Below are positions 44,031-54,970 of a stretch of 64,000 nucleotides of DNA, one piece after another (the stretch's first letter is position 1; the number at the start of each line of letters is the position of its first letter). The notes below the pieces were generated by a model. It saw only the letters and a list, made by a program, of their open reading frames with translations. It was not told where the DNA came from and searched no databases. Made by a program: the position numbers and the translations under genes. Source of the DNA: Solimonas aquatica (lineage in GTDB: Bacteria; Pseudomonadota; Gammaproteobacteria; Nevskiales; Nevskiaceae); assembly GCF_900111015.1 (NCBI RefSeq), contig NZ_FOFS01000001.1, forward strand, positions 498,262-562,261, in the 5' to 3' direction.

Positions 44031-45881
44031 ATGGATGGGCAAAAACAGATGAACGCGGAGGACGAATACACGGCACGTCTGGCCGTGCACCGCGACAAGC
44101 TGCATGCCTGTCTTTACAGCCTCTACGGCCGGCATGCGGATTTTGAAAACTGGTTCGCGCAGCTGCTCCGGCAAGCCGGCCATCGCCATGCGCAACGTAG
44201 CGCGGCCCTGCGAGCGCTGGACGCGCGCCGGCAGGCTGCACCCGACTGGTTTGCTCACGAGCGGATGCTGGGCTACTGCGCCTACGTCGATCGCTTCGCC
44301 GGCGATCTGCAGGGCCTTGCCCAGCGCATCGACTACCTGCGTGAACTGGGGGTGCGCCATCTGCATCTGCTGCCGTTCCTCAAGATGCGCGCACAGGACA
44401 ACGACGGCGGCTTTGCGGTTTCCAGCTTCGAGGCGGTGGAGCCGTCCCTGGGCAGCATGGCCGATCTGGAAGCGCTCACCGCCGCCCTGCGCGAAGCGGA
44501 CATCAGCCTCTGCGCCGACTTCGTGCTCAATCACGTCGCCGACGATCACCCCTGGGCACAGGCGGCCAGAAGCGGTGATGCGCAGCATCGCGCCTTCTTT
44601 CATCTGTTCGACGATCAGGCGCAATGCGCACAGTACGAGCGCCATCTGAATCAGGTCTTCCCGCACAGCGCGCCCGGCAATTTCACCTACGTGACAGCGC
44701 TCGGCGCCTGGGTGTGGACCACGTTCTATCCCTATCAGTGGGATCTGAACTACGCCAATCCGCAGGTGTTCGCGGCCATGGCCGATGCCCTGCTCCAGCT
44801 GGCCAATCGCGGCATCGAGGTGTTTCGCCTGGATTCGGCACCGTTTCTCTGGAAACGCCTGGGCAGCAGCTGCCAGAACCTGCCCGAGGTGCATGTACTG
44901 CTCAAGGCGCTGCGCGGCCTGATCGAACTCGTCGCCCCGGGCTGCCTGCTGCTGGCCGAGGCCATCGTGCCCAGCCAGGAACTGCCGCCGTACTTCGGCG
45001 CCGGCGATGAATGCCATCTGGCCTATCACAGCAGTCTGATGGCGGCGGGCTGGGCGGCGCTGGCGCAGGAGCGCAGCGACATCCTGCGCGAGGTGATGGC
45101 GAGCACGCCGACGCTGCCGATGCCGGCCAGCTGGCTCTGTTATGTGCGCTGTCACGACGACATCGGCTGGCAGGTCCTGGCCAACGACTACCGTCGCATG
45201 GGTTCCGGCAGTCATGAACTGCACGCCGTCTCGGCTTTCTACAACGGCCGCGATCCGCGCAGTTATGCGCAGGGCGCGGCCTTCCAGAGCGACGATCCCA
45301 AGGCCGCGCACGGCAGCAATGGCATGAGCGCTTCCCTGCTGGGTTTTGAGCGCGCGCGGGATGCGCAGGACACCGAGCTGGCGCTGCGCCGCCTGCTGCT
45401 GCTCTACGGCCTGGCCTTCAGCTTCGGCGGACTGCCGGTGATTTACATGGGCGATGAGCTGGCGCAGACCAATGACAGTGCCGACAGTGCGCAGGCCCGC
45501 GCCGCCGCCGATGGCCGCTGGCTGCAGCGTCCGGTTCTGGACAGCACACGTCTGGCGCAGCGCCACGATGCGCAGCAGCCCTCCGGGCGCTCCTACCAGG
45601 CCTTGCGCGAGCTGATCCAGCTGCGTGCCGCCTTGCCGGAACTGGCCGCGAACGCGCCGCGACAGCTGCTGCGCAGCCAGGAACCGGCGCTGCTGGCCTT
45701 CGAGCGCGACGCTTCGCTGCGGGTGCTCGCCAATTTTTCCTCGCGGCCGCTGCCGCTGTCTTCGCTGCGCGCGGAGCTGAACATGCCGGCCTCGGACTGG
45801 CATCTGCTGTGGCGCGCGCAGGCCGCGGCCAGTGACGAGGCGCTGCTGCCCTGGGAAATGCTCTGGATGCAGCGCAGATGA
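44031..45881 (+). CDS. amylosucrase (GH13_4)
   Basis: Splits sucrose, passes the glucosyl unit to alpha-glucan and releases fructose; related sucrose hydrolases release glucose instead. It is 616 residues with no signal peptide, so cytoplasmic. Catalytic residues are placed by motif: nucleophile D268 in FRLDSAPFLW, acid/base E310 in LLAEAIV, and D376 after H375 in VRCHDDIGW, the last being diagnostic of this subfamily. The ATG at 44031 has an AAGG ribosome site; 44049 is an alternative ATG. The stop overlaps the fructokinase start (ATGA). Transferase and hydrolase activity cannot be separated by eye. Confidence 0.87.
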   Translation: MDGQKQMNAEDEYTARLAVHRDKLHACLYSLYGRHADFENWFAQLLRQAGHRHAQRSAALRALDARRQAAPDWFAHERMLGYCAYVDRFAGDLQGLAQRIDYLRELGVRHLHLLPFLKMRAQDNDGGFAVSSFEAVEPSLGSMADLEALTAALREADISLCADFVLNHVADDHPWAQAARSGDAQHRAFFHLFDDQAQCAQYERHLNQVFPHSAPGNFTYVTALGAWVWTTFYPYQWDLNYANPQVFAAMADALLQLANRGIEVFRLDSAPFLWKRLGSSCQNLPEVHVLLKALRGLIELVAPGCLLLAEAIVPSQELPPYFGAGDECHLAYHSSLMAAGWAALAQERSDILREVMASTPTLPMPASWLCYVRCHDDIGWQVLANDYRRMGSGSHELHAVSAFYNGRDPRSYAQGAAFQSDDPKAAHGSNGMSASLLGFERARDAQDTELALRRLLLLYGLAFSFGGLPVIYMGDELAQTNDSADSAQARAAADGRWLQRPVLDSTRLAQRHDAQQPSGRSYQALRELIQLRAALPELAANAPRQLLRSQEPALLAFERDASLRVLANFSSRPLPLSSLRAELNMPASDWHLLWRAQAAASDEALLPWEMLWMQRR

Positions 45882-46783
45882 GCGATCCCTACGAGGTCCT
45901 GCTGTTCGGCGAAGCACTCGTCGATCAGTTCGAGGAACGCACGGTGGTGGGCGGCGCCCCCTTGAATGTCGCGCGCCATCTCGCCGGCCTGGGCCTCAAA
46001 CCCCTGCTGATCACGCGCATCGGCCGGGATGCCGTCGGCGAGCTGATCCGCGCCGAGTTCGCCCGCTTCGGCCTGTCCGAGGACGCGCTGCAGCTGGATC
46101 CGCATCTGGGCAGCGGACGGGTGCGCGTGCATGCGACAGCCGGCGGGGAACATCGTTTCGAGATTTTGGAAGCACGCGCCTACGACGCCATCGAGGCCGC
46201 GCCGGCCCTGGCCGCCGCCCGCGCGGCCGCTGGCGCGACGCTCTACTTCGGCAGCCTGGCACAGCGCGCTGCGGGCTCGCGACTGAGTCTGGCGCAGCTG
46301 CGCCGCGAACATCGCGGTCCCGGCTTCTGCGATCTGAACTGGCGCGAAAACCAGCTGCCACTGGCGGAAGCGCTGCCCAGCCTGCGTGGCTGCAGCACGC
46401 TCAAGCTCAACGAAACGGAGCTGCGGCTGCTGCAGCAACAGCTCTGCCTGCCGTCCAGCACCGCCAGGGCACTGCTGGGTCAGCTCGGCATCGGCCAGCT
46501 GCTGGTCAGCTGCGGTGCCCACGGCGCCTGGAGTCTGGACAGCGAAGGCCGGCGCCAGGAAGTGGCGGCACCTGCGCAGGACAGACTGGTCGACACCGTC
46601 GGTGCCGGCGATGCCTTTGCCGCCGTGATGCTCTGCGCGCAACGGCGCGGCTGGCCGCTGCCGCAGGCGCTGCAACGCGCCACGGCCTTTGCCAGCGCGA
46701 TCTGCGGCATTCGCGGCGCGGTGCCCGATTCGCTGGACTTCTACAAGCCCTGGCGCCAAGCCTGGGCATTGCGCTGCGCCTGA
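45878..46783 (+). CDS. fructokinase (PfkB/ribokinase family)
   Basis: Phosphorylates fructose, here the likely product of the adjacent amylosucrase, to fructose-6-phosphate. It is 301 residues with the N-terminal VVGGAPLNVARHLAGLG substrate-binding motif and the C-terminal DTVGAGDAFAAVM anion hole with the catalytic Asp. The N-terminal LLFGEALVD is typical of fructokinases in the family. It is translationally coupled to amylosucrase. Confidence 0.88.
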   Translation: MSDPYEVLLFGEALVDQFEERTVVGGAPLNVARHLAGLGLKPLLITRIGRDAVGELIRAEFARFGLSEDALQLDPHLGSGRVRVHATAGGEHRFEILEARAYDAIEAAPALAAARAAAGATLYFGSLAQRAAGSRLSLAQLRREHRGPGFCDLNWRENQLPLAEALPSLRGCSTLKLNETELRLLQQQLCLPSSTARALLGQLGIGQLLVSCGAHGAWSLDSEGRRQEVAAPAQDRLVDTVGAGDAFAAVMLCAQRRGWPLPQALQRATAFASAICGIRGAVPDSLDFYKPWRQAWALRCA

Positions 46784-46832
46784 AGCACTGCGCGATACTG
46801 CCGCGCGCCTTTTCCGCCGACGAGGTCCTTGA

Positions 46833-48158
46833 ATGAGCCTGCCGATGCCGCCGCTGCGCCTGCGCCAGATTCTCAGCATGAATCTGGGCTTCTTCGGCAT
46901 CCAGTACAGCTTCGGCCTGCAGCAGGCCAACATGAGTCCGCTGTATCGCTATCTGGGCGCCGACGAGGCCAGCCTGCCGTATCTGTGGCTGGCCGGACCG
47001 ATGACCGGCCTGCTGGTGCAGCCGATCATCGGTGCGCTGAGCGACCGCAACACCAGCCGCCTGGGCCGGCGCACGCCCTACTTCCTGATCGGCGCCATCC
47101 TCTGCAGCCTCTGTCTGCTGGCCATGCCCTTCAGTCCCACGCTATGGGCCGCCGCCGGTCTGCTCTGGCTGCTGGACGCCGGCAACAACATCACCATGGA
47201 GCCGTATCGCGCCTTCGTCAGCGACCGCCTGCCACCGGCGCAGCGACCGCTGGGCTTTCTCACGCAGAGCGCCTTCACCGGTCTGGGCCAGACCCTGGCC
47301 TATCTCACACCCAGCCTACTGGTGCTGCTGGGCATGCCCAAGGACGCGCTCAGCGGCAATCACATTCCGCTGATCACGTATGCGGCCTTCATGATCGGCG
47401 CGGTGATTTCCATCGTCACCATCCTGTGGACCGTGCGCAGCACGCCCGAGCCGCCACTGAGTGCAGCGCAGCTCGCCGAGCTGCGCGCGCGCGCCAGCGG
47501 CCTGGCGGCGACCTTGCGTGAGGTGTTTGCGGCGCTGCGCGAGATGCCGCCGACCATGCGCCAGCTGGCGCCGATGATGCTCTGCCAGTGGTATGCGATG
47601 TTCTGCTACTGGCAGTACATCACACTGTCGCTGGCGCGGACCCTGTTCGACACCGGGGACGCCGGCAGCGCCGGCTTTCGCGAGGCAGGGCTGATCACCG
47701 GCCAGATCGGCGCCTTCTACAACTTCGTGGCGTTTCTGAGTGCTTTTGCGCTGGCGCGCTATGCACAACGCTTCGGCGCACGCAGCGTGCACAGCCTCTG
47801 CCTGCTCGCCGCCGGCATCGGCATGTGGAGCATTCCCGCCATCCACAGCCAGGCGCTGCTGCTGCTGCCCATGGCCTGCATCGGTCTGGCCTGGGCCAGC
47901 ATCATGGGCAATCCTTACGTGATGCTCGCCGACAGCCTGCCGCCGCAGCGCACCGGCGTGTACATGGGCATCTTCAATCTCTACATCGTGATTCCGATGC
48001 TGATCCAGATCTTCACGCTGCCGCTGATCTACCATCGGCTGCTGGACGGCGATCCGCGTCAGGTGATCCGTCTGGCCGGCCTGCTGATGCTGGCCGCCGC
48101 CGCCTGCGGTCTGCTGGTGCGCGCAGGCACGCCCAGCGCGCAGCTGCGCGGCGCCTGA
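46833..48158 (+). CDS. MFS/GPH-type sucrose permease
   Basis: Inner-membrane sugar:proton symporter of 441 residues with about 12 hydrophobic segments. [20 protein letters not shown] at the N-terminus, [20 protein letters not shown] and [15 protein letters not shown] resemble the SuxC/SUT-type sucrose transporters of the MFS, found in xanthomonads and plants. A GAGG ribosome site precedes the ATG; 49 bases separate it from fructokinase. It is the last gene of the sucrose operon and ends in a hairpin shared with glk. Confidence 0.85.
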   Translation: MSLPMPPLRLRQILSMNLGFFGIQYSFGLQQANMSPLYRYLGADEASLPYLWLAGPMTGLLVQPIIGALSDRNTSRLGRRTPYFLIGAILCSLCLLAMPFSPTLWAAAGLLWLLDAGNNITMEPYRAFVSDRLPPAQRPLGFLTQSAFTGLGQTLAYLTPSLLVLLGMPKDALSGNHIPLITYAAFMIGAVISIVTILWTVRSTPEPPLSAAQLAELRARASGLAATLREVFAALREMPPTMRQLAPMMLCQWYAMFCYWQYITLSLARTLFDTGDAGSAGFREAGLITGQIGAFYNFVAFLSAFALARYAQRFGARSVHSLCLLAAGIGMWSIPAIHSQALLLLPMACIGLAWASIMGNPYVMLADSLPPQRTGVYMGIFNLYIVIPMLIQIFTLPLIYHRLLDGDPRQVIRLAGLLMLAAAACGLLVRAGTPSAQLRGA

Positions 48159-48170
48159 GCTGCCTCAGGC
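48153..48170. terminator. hairpin spanning both convergent stop codons
   Basis: GCCTGAG (48153-48159), CTGC loop, CTCAGGC (48164-48170). The permease stop (48156-48158) and the glk stop (48165-48167) lie in opposite arms. No T-tract is seen, so termination strength is uncertain. Confidence 0.4.
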
Positions 48171-49142
48171 CGCCGCCGCGGCGCCCAGCAAGCCGGTATG
48201 CGGGTGCGTGATCAGCTGCGTGGGGACGCGGCTGAGCAAGGCACTGAAGCGACCCTTGGCCTCGAAGCGGTTGCGGAAGGCCTCTTTCTGCAGCCAGGGC
48301 AGCAGACGCGGCGTGACGCCGCCGGCCAGATACACCCCATCCCAGGCTCCGCTGCCCAGCACCACATCGCCGGCGAATGCGCCCAGCAAGGCGCAGAACA
48401 ATTCCACGGTGTGCAGGGCCAGCGCATCCGTGCCGCCGGCCGCGCGCTGCGTGATTTCGGCCGGCTGCAGGACCTGCGCATTCACACCGCGCGTCGTGGC
48501 CAGCGCACGATACAGATTCACCAGGCCCGGCCCGGACAGCAGGCGCTCCCAGGACACGCGCGGGAATTCGTCGAGCAATACGCGCAGCACCTCGCGTTCC
48601 TCGGCGCTGCCCGGCGCAAAGCCCACGTGTCCCCCTTCGGTTTCGATGACGATGGCCTGATGCTGGCGGAGCAGCAGATGCGCCACGCCCAGGCCGGTGC
48701 CGGGACCGAGCACGGCATAGCGCGCCTCGGCGCCGCGCACGGGCGGCGCCGCCACTTCGCCCAGGGCCAGCAGATGCTGCGGCGGCAGGCGCGTCACCGC
48801 ATAGGCCACGGCGGCGAAGTCGTTGATCAGGCGCAGTTGCGCCAGCTGCAACTGCTGGCGCAGCTGCGGAATCGAAAACCGCCAGGGATTGTTGGTGATG
48901 ACGATCTCATCACCCGCCACCGGCGCCGCCACCGCCAGCACCGCGCGCGTCGGGGCCGCGCGGCCGATGCCGGCGAGGTAATGGCGCAGGGCATCGGCCA
49001 GCGAGGCGAAGTCGGCGGTGTGCAGCTCCTGCACCGCCTCCAGCTCGATATGCGCACCGGCTTCACGCGCCAGCGCAAAGCGGGCATTGGTGCCGCCGAT
49101 ATCCGCCACCAGCAAATCCGGATTTTCGCGCTGCGGGTTCAT
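48165..49142 (-). CDS. glk: glucokinase
   Basis: ATP-dependent glucokinase of the Glk (PF02685-type) family; 325 residues. It has the phosphate-binding LLVADIGGTNARFAL, the LINDFAAVAYAV catalytic Asp region, the GPGTGLGVA loop and the ETEGGHVGFAP signature. It lies 15 bases after hexR as the last gene of zwf-pgl-hexR-glk, and supplies glucose-6-phosphate to Zwf. Confidence 0.94.
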   Translation of the reverse strand: MNPQRENPDLLVADIGGTNARFALAREAGAHIELEAVQELHTADFASLADALRHYLAGIGRAAPTRAVLAVAAPVAGDEIVITNNPWRFSIPQLRQQLQLAQLRLINDFAAVAYAVTRLPPQHLLALGEVAAPPVRGAEARYAVLGPGTGLGVAHLLLRQHQAIVIETEGGHVGFAPGSAEEREVLRVLLDEFPRVSWERLLSGPGLVNLYRALATTRGVNAQVLQPAEITQRAAGGTDALALHTVELFCALLGAFAGDVVLGSGAWDGVYLAGGVTPRLLPWLQKEAFRNRFEAKGRFSALLSRVPTQLITHPHTGLLGAAAAA

Positions 49143-49157
49143 GATCGCGTCCTTGTT

Positions 49158-50039
49158 TCAGCTGTCGGTTTCACGGATGCGCCGTGCTCGCAGCGCCTGC
49201 TTGCTGCGCTGCAGGCGCTCGGCCGCCGCCGGACCCAGCTTCAGGCCCAGCGCCACCGCCAGCACATCGAGCACCATCAGATGCGCCAGGCGCGACACCA
49301 TCGGTGCCTGCAAATCCGGATCCTCCGGCACATCGGCCGGCAGCAGAATCGCGGCGCGACGCGCCAGCGGCGAAGCGGCGGTGGTCAGCGCAATCACGCA
49401 GGCCCCGGATTCGCGTGCGATCTCCGCCGCCGCGCACAGCTCGCTGCTGCGGCCACTGGCGGAAATCGCCAGCACCACATCGTCATTCTGCAAGACGCCG
49501 GCGGCCATCGCCATGCTGTGGCTGTCGCTGTAGCAGGCGGTGTTGAGCCCGTAGCGGAACAGCTTGTGCTGGGCATCCTGGGCGACGATGCCGGAATTGC
49601 CCAGACCATAGAACTCCACGCGGCGCGCGCCGGCAATGGCGTTCACCGCCGCCTCCACCGCCGTCACCGGCAGGCGCTGACGCAGGGCCAGCAAGGCGCC
49701 CAGCGCGCGATCAAACACCTTGCCGATCACCTGCTCGGTGCCGTCGCCGGCGGCGACATCCTGATGCACCAGCGGCGCGCCCTCGCCCAGGCTCTGCGCG
49801 AGACTCAGTTTGAAGCTGCGGAATCCGGAGAAGCCCAGACCGGCGGCGAAGCGCGCCACGGTGGGCTGGCTCACGCCGACGCGGGCGGCGAGTTCGGCAA
49901 TCGACAGATGCAAGACCTCGGATGGCTGCAGCAGCACGAAATCGGCGACGTTGCGCTCGCTGGGACGCAGCTGCTCGCGGCTGGCGGCGATGCGCAGCAG
50001 CAGCGCATTCTGGGCCGGGAGCGGACGCGCCTCAGTCAC
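49158..50039 (-). CDS. hexR: HexR, RpiR-family regulator of central sugar metabolism
   Basis: RpiR-type transcription factor of 293 residues. The N-terminal HTH (SERNVADFVLLQPSEV, ELAARVGVSQPTVARFA) is followed by a SIS domain (VEFYGLGNSGIVAQDAQHK, LAISASGRSSELCAAAEIAR) that binds 2-keto-3-deoxy-6-phosphogluconate in HexR. Family knowledge: it represses zwf and edd-type operons until KDPG accumulates. It begins with GTG, overlapping the pgl stop by 8 bases. HexR-type sites lie between zwf and edd, so it probably controls its own operon. Confidence 0.9.
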   Translation of the reverse strand: MTEARPLPAQNALLLRIAASREQLRPSERNVADFVLLQPSEVLHLSIAELAARVGVSQPTVARFAAGLGFSGFRSFKLSLAQSLGEGAPLVHQDVAAGDGTEQVIGKVFDRALGALLALRQRLPVTAVEAAVNAIAGARRVEFYGLGNSGIVAQDAQHKLFRYGLNTACYSDSHSMAMAAGVLQNDDVVLAISASGRSSELCAAAEIARESGACVIALTTAASPLARRAAILLPADVPEDPDLQAPMVSRLAHLMVLDVLAVALGLKLGPAAAERLQRSKQALRARRIRETDS

Positions 50040-50748
50040 AGTCGTAGACGGTGAGCGGCGTACCGCCGTACAGCACCGCCGCCACCGGCAGCTCGCTGGG
50101 CGGCGCGCTCAGCGCACGCTGCAGGACCGCGCGCTTCACCGGCCCCTGGACCGGCAGCAGCAGCTGGCGCGCGGCGAGCACCGCCGGCAGCGTCAGACTG
50201 ATGCGCGCATGCGGCGCGCGCGTGGGGCGCACGGCCGCGACGAACGCGGTATTGTCGGCACGCATCGCCGCCGGCGTTTCCACCGCATCGGGAAACAGCG
50301 AGGCGGTATGACCGTCCTCGCCCAGACCCAGCACCAGCACATCGCAGTCGGGCAGTTCGCGGCGCTGCAGGGCGCGCGCCTCGTCCAGCCCCTGCTCGGG
50401 CGTGGCGGCGGCATTGACCAGCGGCACGAACTTCGCGCCCGCCGCCGCGTTCTGCAGCAGATGCTCGCGCAGCAGGCGTGCGTTGCTGTCGGCATGGGTA
50501 TCGGCCACCCAGCGGTCATCCACCAGGCCGATCGTCACGCGCGACCAGTCCAGCGCCTCCAGACTCAGCAGTTTGAAGAACGCCACCGGGCTGCGGCCGC
50601 CGGACAGGCGCAGGCTGGCATGGCCGCGCGCGGCCAGCGCTTCGCGCATCAGCCCGGCGATGTCCTGCGCCAGCTGCTGCGCCTGCTCGGCGGCATCGCG
50701 CGCGGTGCGCAGGCGCAGCGGCGCCGGCAGGGACAGACTCGTCGACAT
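50032..50748 (-). CDS. pgl: 6-phosphogluconolactonase
   Basis: Hydrolyses 6-phosphogluconolactone made by Zwf; 238 residues of the DevB/SOL type. Conserved blocks are LRLSGGRSPVAFFKLL, VTIGLVDDRWV and LVLGLGEDGHTASLFP. I start it at the ATG 50748, which has an AGGAG ribosome site; a TTG two codons upstream is possible. It begins 2 bases after the zwf stop. Confidence 0.94.
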   Translation of the reverse strand: MSTSLSLPAPLRLRTARDAAEQAQQLAQDIAGLMREALAARGHASLRLSGGRSPVAFFKLLSLEALDWSRVTIGLVDDRWVADTHADSNARLLREHLLQNAAAGAKFVPLVNAAATPEQGLDEARALQRRELPDCDVLVLGLGEDGHTASLFPDAVETPAAMRADNTAFVAAVRPTRAPHARISLTLPAVLAARQLLLPVQGPVKRAVLQRALSAPPSELPVAAVLYGGTPLTVYDCD

Positions 50749-50750
50749 AC

Positions 50751-52208
<1,458 letters not shown>

Positions 52209-52236
52209 GCCCGCCCTCTCCTCTCGTCCGGATTTG

Positions 52237-52251
52237 TGTATTTTTACTACA
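52237..52251. promoter_or_regulatory. HexR-type site upstream of zwf
   Basis: On the minus strand TGTAGTAAAAATACA, matching the HexR consensus TGTARTNWAATTACA at all but one position. It is 28 bases before the zwf start. The consensus is from published work on other Gammaproteobacteria as I recall it. Confidence 0.65.
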
Positions 52252-52391
52252 AAAAATCCAGAGCTGACAAGCAGCCCGTCGAGAAGTGCCACATACCGCG
52301 GCAGCGCTTGATTTCCCTTATTAGCTCATTACACTACAGGTGCTTATCGTTTCATCTTGAAGAACGCCGCAGCTCTGAGTCTCGGTGAATC

Positions 52392-52406
52392 TGTAATTAA
52401 ACTACA
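52392..52406. promoter_or_regulatory. HexR-type site upstream of edd
   Basis: TGTAATTAAACTACA; on the opposite strand TGTAGTTTAATTACA fits the HexR consensus at every position. It lies 37 bases before edd. A degenerate third site (52324-52338) overlaps a possible promoter TTGATT (52308-52313) / TACACT (52330-52335) with a 16-bp spacer. Confidence 0.7.
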
Positions 52407-52443
52407 GAAACGCAAGGCCGACTGAAGCCACCAGGACAGGAAC

Positions 52444-54270
52444 ATGACCCATCCACTGATTGCCCGTGTCACCGCCCGCATCCAGGAGCGCAGCCGCCCC
52501 AGCCGCGAGCCCTACCTCGCCCGCTGCGCCCAGGCGGCGCAAGCCGGCTCGCAGCGTTCGCAACTGTCCTGCACAAACCTTGCCCACGCCATCGCCGCCT
52601 CCCCCGCCGAGGAAAAGCAGCAGCTGCGCAATGGCCGCTGGCCCAATCTCGCCATCGTCTCGGCCTACAACGACATGCTGTCGGCGCATCAGCCGTATCA
52701 GCGTTACCCGGATCTGATCCGGCAGGCGGCGCGCGAGGTGGGTGCGGTGGCGCAGTTCGCCGGCGGCGTGCCGGCGATGTGCGATGGCGTGACCCAGGGC
52801 TACGCCGGCATGGAGCTGTCGCTGTTCTCGCGCGATGTGATTGCCATGGCCACGGCGATTGCCATGTCGCACAACGTCTTCGACGCCGGCCTGTACCTGG
52901 GCATCTGCGACAAGATCGTGCCGGGGCTGGTGATCGGCGCGCTGCAGTTCGGTCATCTGCCGGCGATCTTCGTGCCGGGCGGACCGATGAGCACGGGCAT
53001 GTCCAATCCCGAGAAAGCCAAGATCCGCCAGCTGCATGCGCAAGGCAAGGTGGGACGCGAGGCGCTGCTGGAATCGGAGATGAAGTCCTATCACGAGGCC
53101 GGCACCTGCACTTTCTACGGCACCGCCAACAGCAATCAGATGATGATGGAGGTCATGGGCCTGCATCTGCCGGGCGCGGCCTTCGTGACGCCAAACACGG
53201 CGCTGCGCGATGCCCTGACCCGCGCCGCCGCGCAGCGTGCCGCGAAGATCTCGCAGCTGGGCGGTGAATACATTCCGATCAGTGCCGTGGTGGACGAGCG
53301 CGCCATCGTCAACGCCATCGTCGGCCTGCTCGCCACCGGCGGCTCCACCAATCACACCATCCACCTGGTCGCCATGGCCCGCGCCGCGGGCATCATCATC
53401 GACTGGAGCGATTTCGACGCGCTGTCGGCCGAGGTGCCGCTGCTGGCGCGCATCTACCCCAATGGCGGCGCCGATGTGAATCACTTCCACGCCTGCGGCG
53501 GCATGGGCTATCTGATCCGCGAGCTGCTGAAGGCCGGCCTGCTGCACGAGGACGTGATGACGGTGGCCGGCCAGGGTCTGGCGCGCTACGCGCAGGAGCC
53601 TTATCTGGAAGGCACGCAGCTGGTCTGGCGTGACGCGCCCGACAAGAGCCTGGACGAGAATGTGCTGCGTCCCGCCAGCGCGCCGTTCTCGGCCGACGGC
53701 GGCCTGCGCCTGCTGCAGGGCAATCTCGGTCGCGCGGTGATCAAGGTCTCCGCGGTGAAGCCCGAGCATCGCCGGGTGCAGGCGCCGGCCCTGGTCTTCG
53801 ACAGCCAGGACGCGATGCTGGAAGCCTACAAGCGCGGCGAGCTGCAGCGCGACTTCATTGCCGTGATCCGCTTCCAGGGGCCACGCGCCAATGGCATGCC
53901 GGAACTGCACAAGCTCACGCCGGCGCTGGCCAATCTGCAGGACGAGGGTTTCCACGTGGCCCTGGTCACCGATGGCCGCATGTCCGGCGCCTCCGGCAAG
54001 GTGCCGGCGGCGATTCACGTCACGCCGGAAGTCTTGAGCGGTGGACCACTGGGCCGCGTGCGCGACGGCGACCTGATTCTGCTCGACGCCGAAGCCGGCC
54101 AGCTGGAAGCGCTGGTCGATGCCGCTCAGTGGCAGAGCCGCGAGCAAGCCAGCGCCGATCTGCGCGACAACGGCCATGGCATGGGCCGCGAACTGTTCGC
54201 CAACGCCCGCGCCATGGCCAGCGGCGCCGAGCAGGGCGCCATCAGCTTCAACGCCGGCATGGCGGTCTGA
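52444..54270 (+). CDS. edd: 6-phosphogluconate dehydratase
   Basis: First dedicated enzyme of the Entner-Doudoroff pathway, dehydrating 6-phosphogluconate to KDPG with an iron-sulfur cluster. It is 608 residues. The IlvD/Edd family blocks are [53 protein letters not shown] and the C-terminal [16 protein letters not shown]. An AGGACAGG ribosome site precedes ATG. It is divergent from zwf over HexR sites and 12 bases before eda. Confidence 0.95.
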   Translation: MTHPLIARVTARIQERSRPSREPYLARCAQAAQAGSQRSQLSCTNLAHAIAASPAEEKQQLRNGRWPNLAIVSAYNDMLSAHQPYQRYPDLIRQAAREVGAVAQFAGGVPAMCDGVTQGYAGMELSLFSRDVIAMATAIAMSHNVFDAGLYLGICDKIVPGLVIGALQFGHLPAIFVPGGPMSTGMSNPEKAKIRQLHAQGKVGREALLESEMKSYHEAGTCTFYGTANSNQMMMEVMGLHLPGAAFVTPNTALRDALTRAAAQRAAKISQLGGEYIPISAVVDERAIVNAIVGLLATGGSTNHTIHLVAMARAAGIIIDWSDFDALSAEVPLLARIYPNGGADVNHFHACGGMGYLIRELLKAGLLHEDVMTVAGQGLARYAQEPYLEGTQLVWRDAPDKSLDENVLRPASAPFSADGGLRLLQGNLGRAVIKVSAVKPEHRRVQAPALVFDSQDAMLEAYKRGELQRDFIAVIRFQGPRANGMPELHKLTPALANLQDEGFHVALVTDGRMSGASGKVPAAIHVTPEVLSGGPLGRVRDGDLILLDAEAGQLEALVDAAQWQSREQASADLRDNGHGMGRELFANARAMASGAEQGAISFNAGMAV

Positions 54271-54282
54271 CGGGAGCCCAGC

Positions 54283-54915
54283 ATGAGCAGCCTCAGTGTG
54301 GCAGCGGTGATGAACGACGGCCCGGTGATTCCGGTGATCGTCATCGAAGAACTCGCGCAGGCGGTGCCGATGGCACGCGCCCTGATCGCCGGCGGGGTGC
54401 GCGTGCTGGAAGTCACCCTGCGCACGCCGGTGGCGCTGCAGGCGATCCGCCTGATTGCCGACGAGGTGCCGGAGGCCATCATCGGCGCCGGCACCCTGGC
54501 CAATGTTGCTGATCTGGAGGCCGCGCTGAAGGCCGGCGCGCGCTTCGGCGTCAGCCCGGGCAGCACCGTGAGCCTGCTGCGTGCGGCACGCAGCGCCGGC
54601 CTGCCGCTGCTGCCCGGCGTGATGACTCCCGGCGAGCTGATGTCGGCACTGGATGAGGGCTATGGCGCTCTGAAATTCTTTCCGGCCGTGCCGGCCGGTG
54701 GCATCGCCATGCTCAAGGCCCTGCACGGACCCTTCGCGCAAGTGCGCTTCTGCCCCACCGGCGGCATCAGCCCGGCCACTGCCAAGGATTTTCTCGCCCT
54801 GCCCAATGTCGCCTGCATCGGTGGCTCCTGGCTGACGCCGGCGGCAGCGGTGAAGTCGGGCGACTGGGCGACGGTGACACGGCTGGCGAGCGAAGCGGTG
54901 GCGCTGCGGCCCTGA
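54283..54915 (+). CDS. eda: KDPG aldolase
   Basis: Class I aldolase cleaving KDPG to pyruvate and glyceraldehyde-3-phosphate; 210 residues. The catalytic Glu lies in VRVLEVTLRTP, the Schiff-base Lys in ALKFFPAVPAGG, and the phosphate site in CPTGGIS. It follows edd by 12 bases with a GGGAG ribosome site. It ends in a region of two interleaved inverted repeats shared with plsX. Confidence 0.95.
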   Translation: MSSLSVAAVMNDGPVIPVIVIEELAQAVPMARALIAGGVRVLEVTLRTPVALQAIRLIADEVPEAIIGAGTLANVADLEAALKAGARFGVSPGSTVSLLRAARSAGLPLLPGVMTPGELMSALDEGYGALKFFPAVPAGGIAMLKALHGPFAQVRFCPTGGISPATAKDFLALPNVACIGGSWLTPAAAVKSGDWATVTRLASEAVALRP

Positions 54916-54924
54916 AAAACCTCG

Positions 54925-54970
54925 GACCTGAGACCAGGCAGGCTCGCGGCGTCTCAGGTCTCGCCTGCCT
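54925..54970. repeat. two interleaved inverted repeats between eda and plsX
   Basis: Repeat A: GACCTGAGAC (54925-54934) with GTCTCAGGTC (54951-54960). Repeat B: AGGCAGGC (54936-54943) with GCCTGCCT (54963-54970). The arms alternate A-B-A-B, so the two hairpins exclude each other or form a pseudoknot. The right end overlaps the plsX stop. It may act as terminator. Confidence 0.5.

Noticed and set aside
41997..45917. Very long open frame (about 1300 codons) antisense to the TonB receptor and amylosucrase
   Set aside because: It is a by-product of GC-rich third positions. The opposite strand has clear protein families with signal peptide, TonB box and catalytic motifs.
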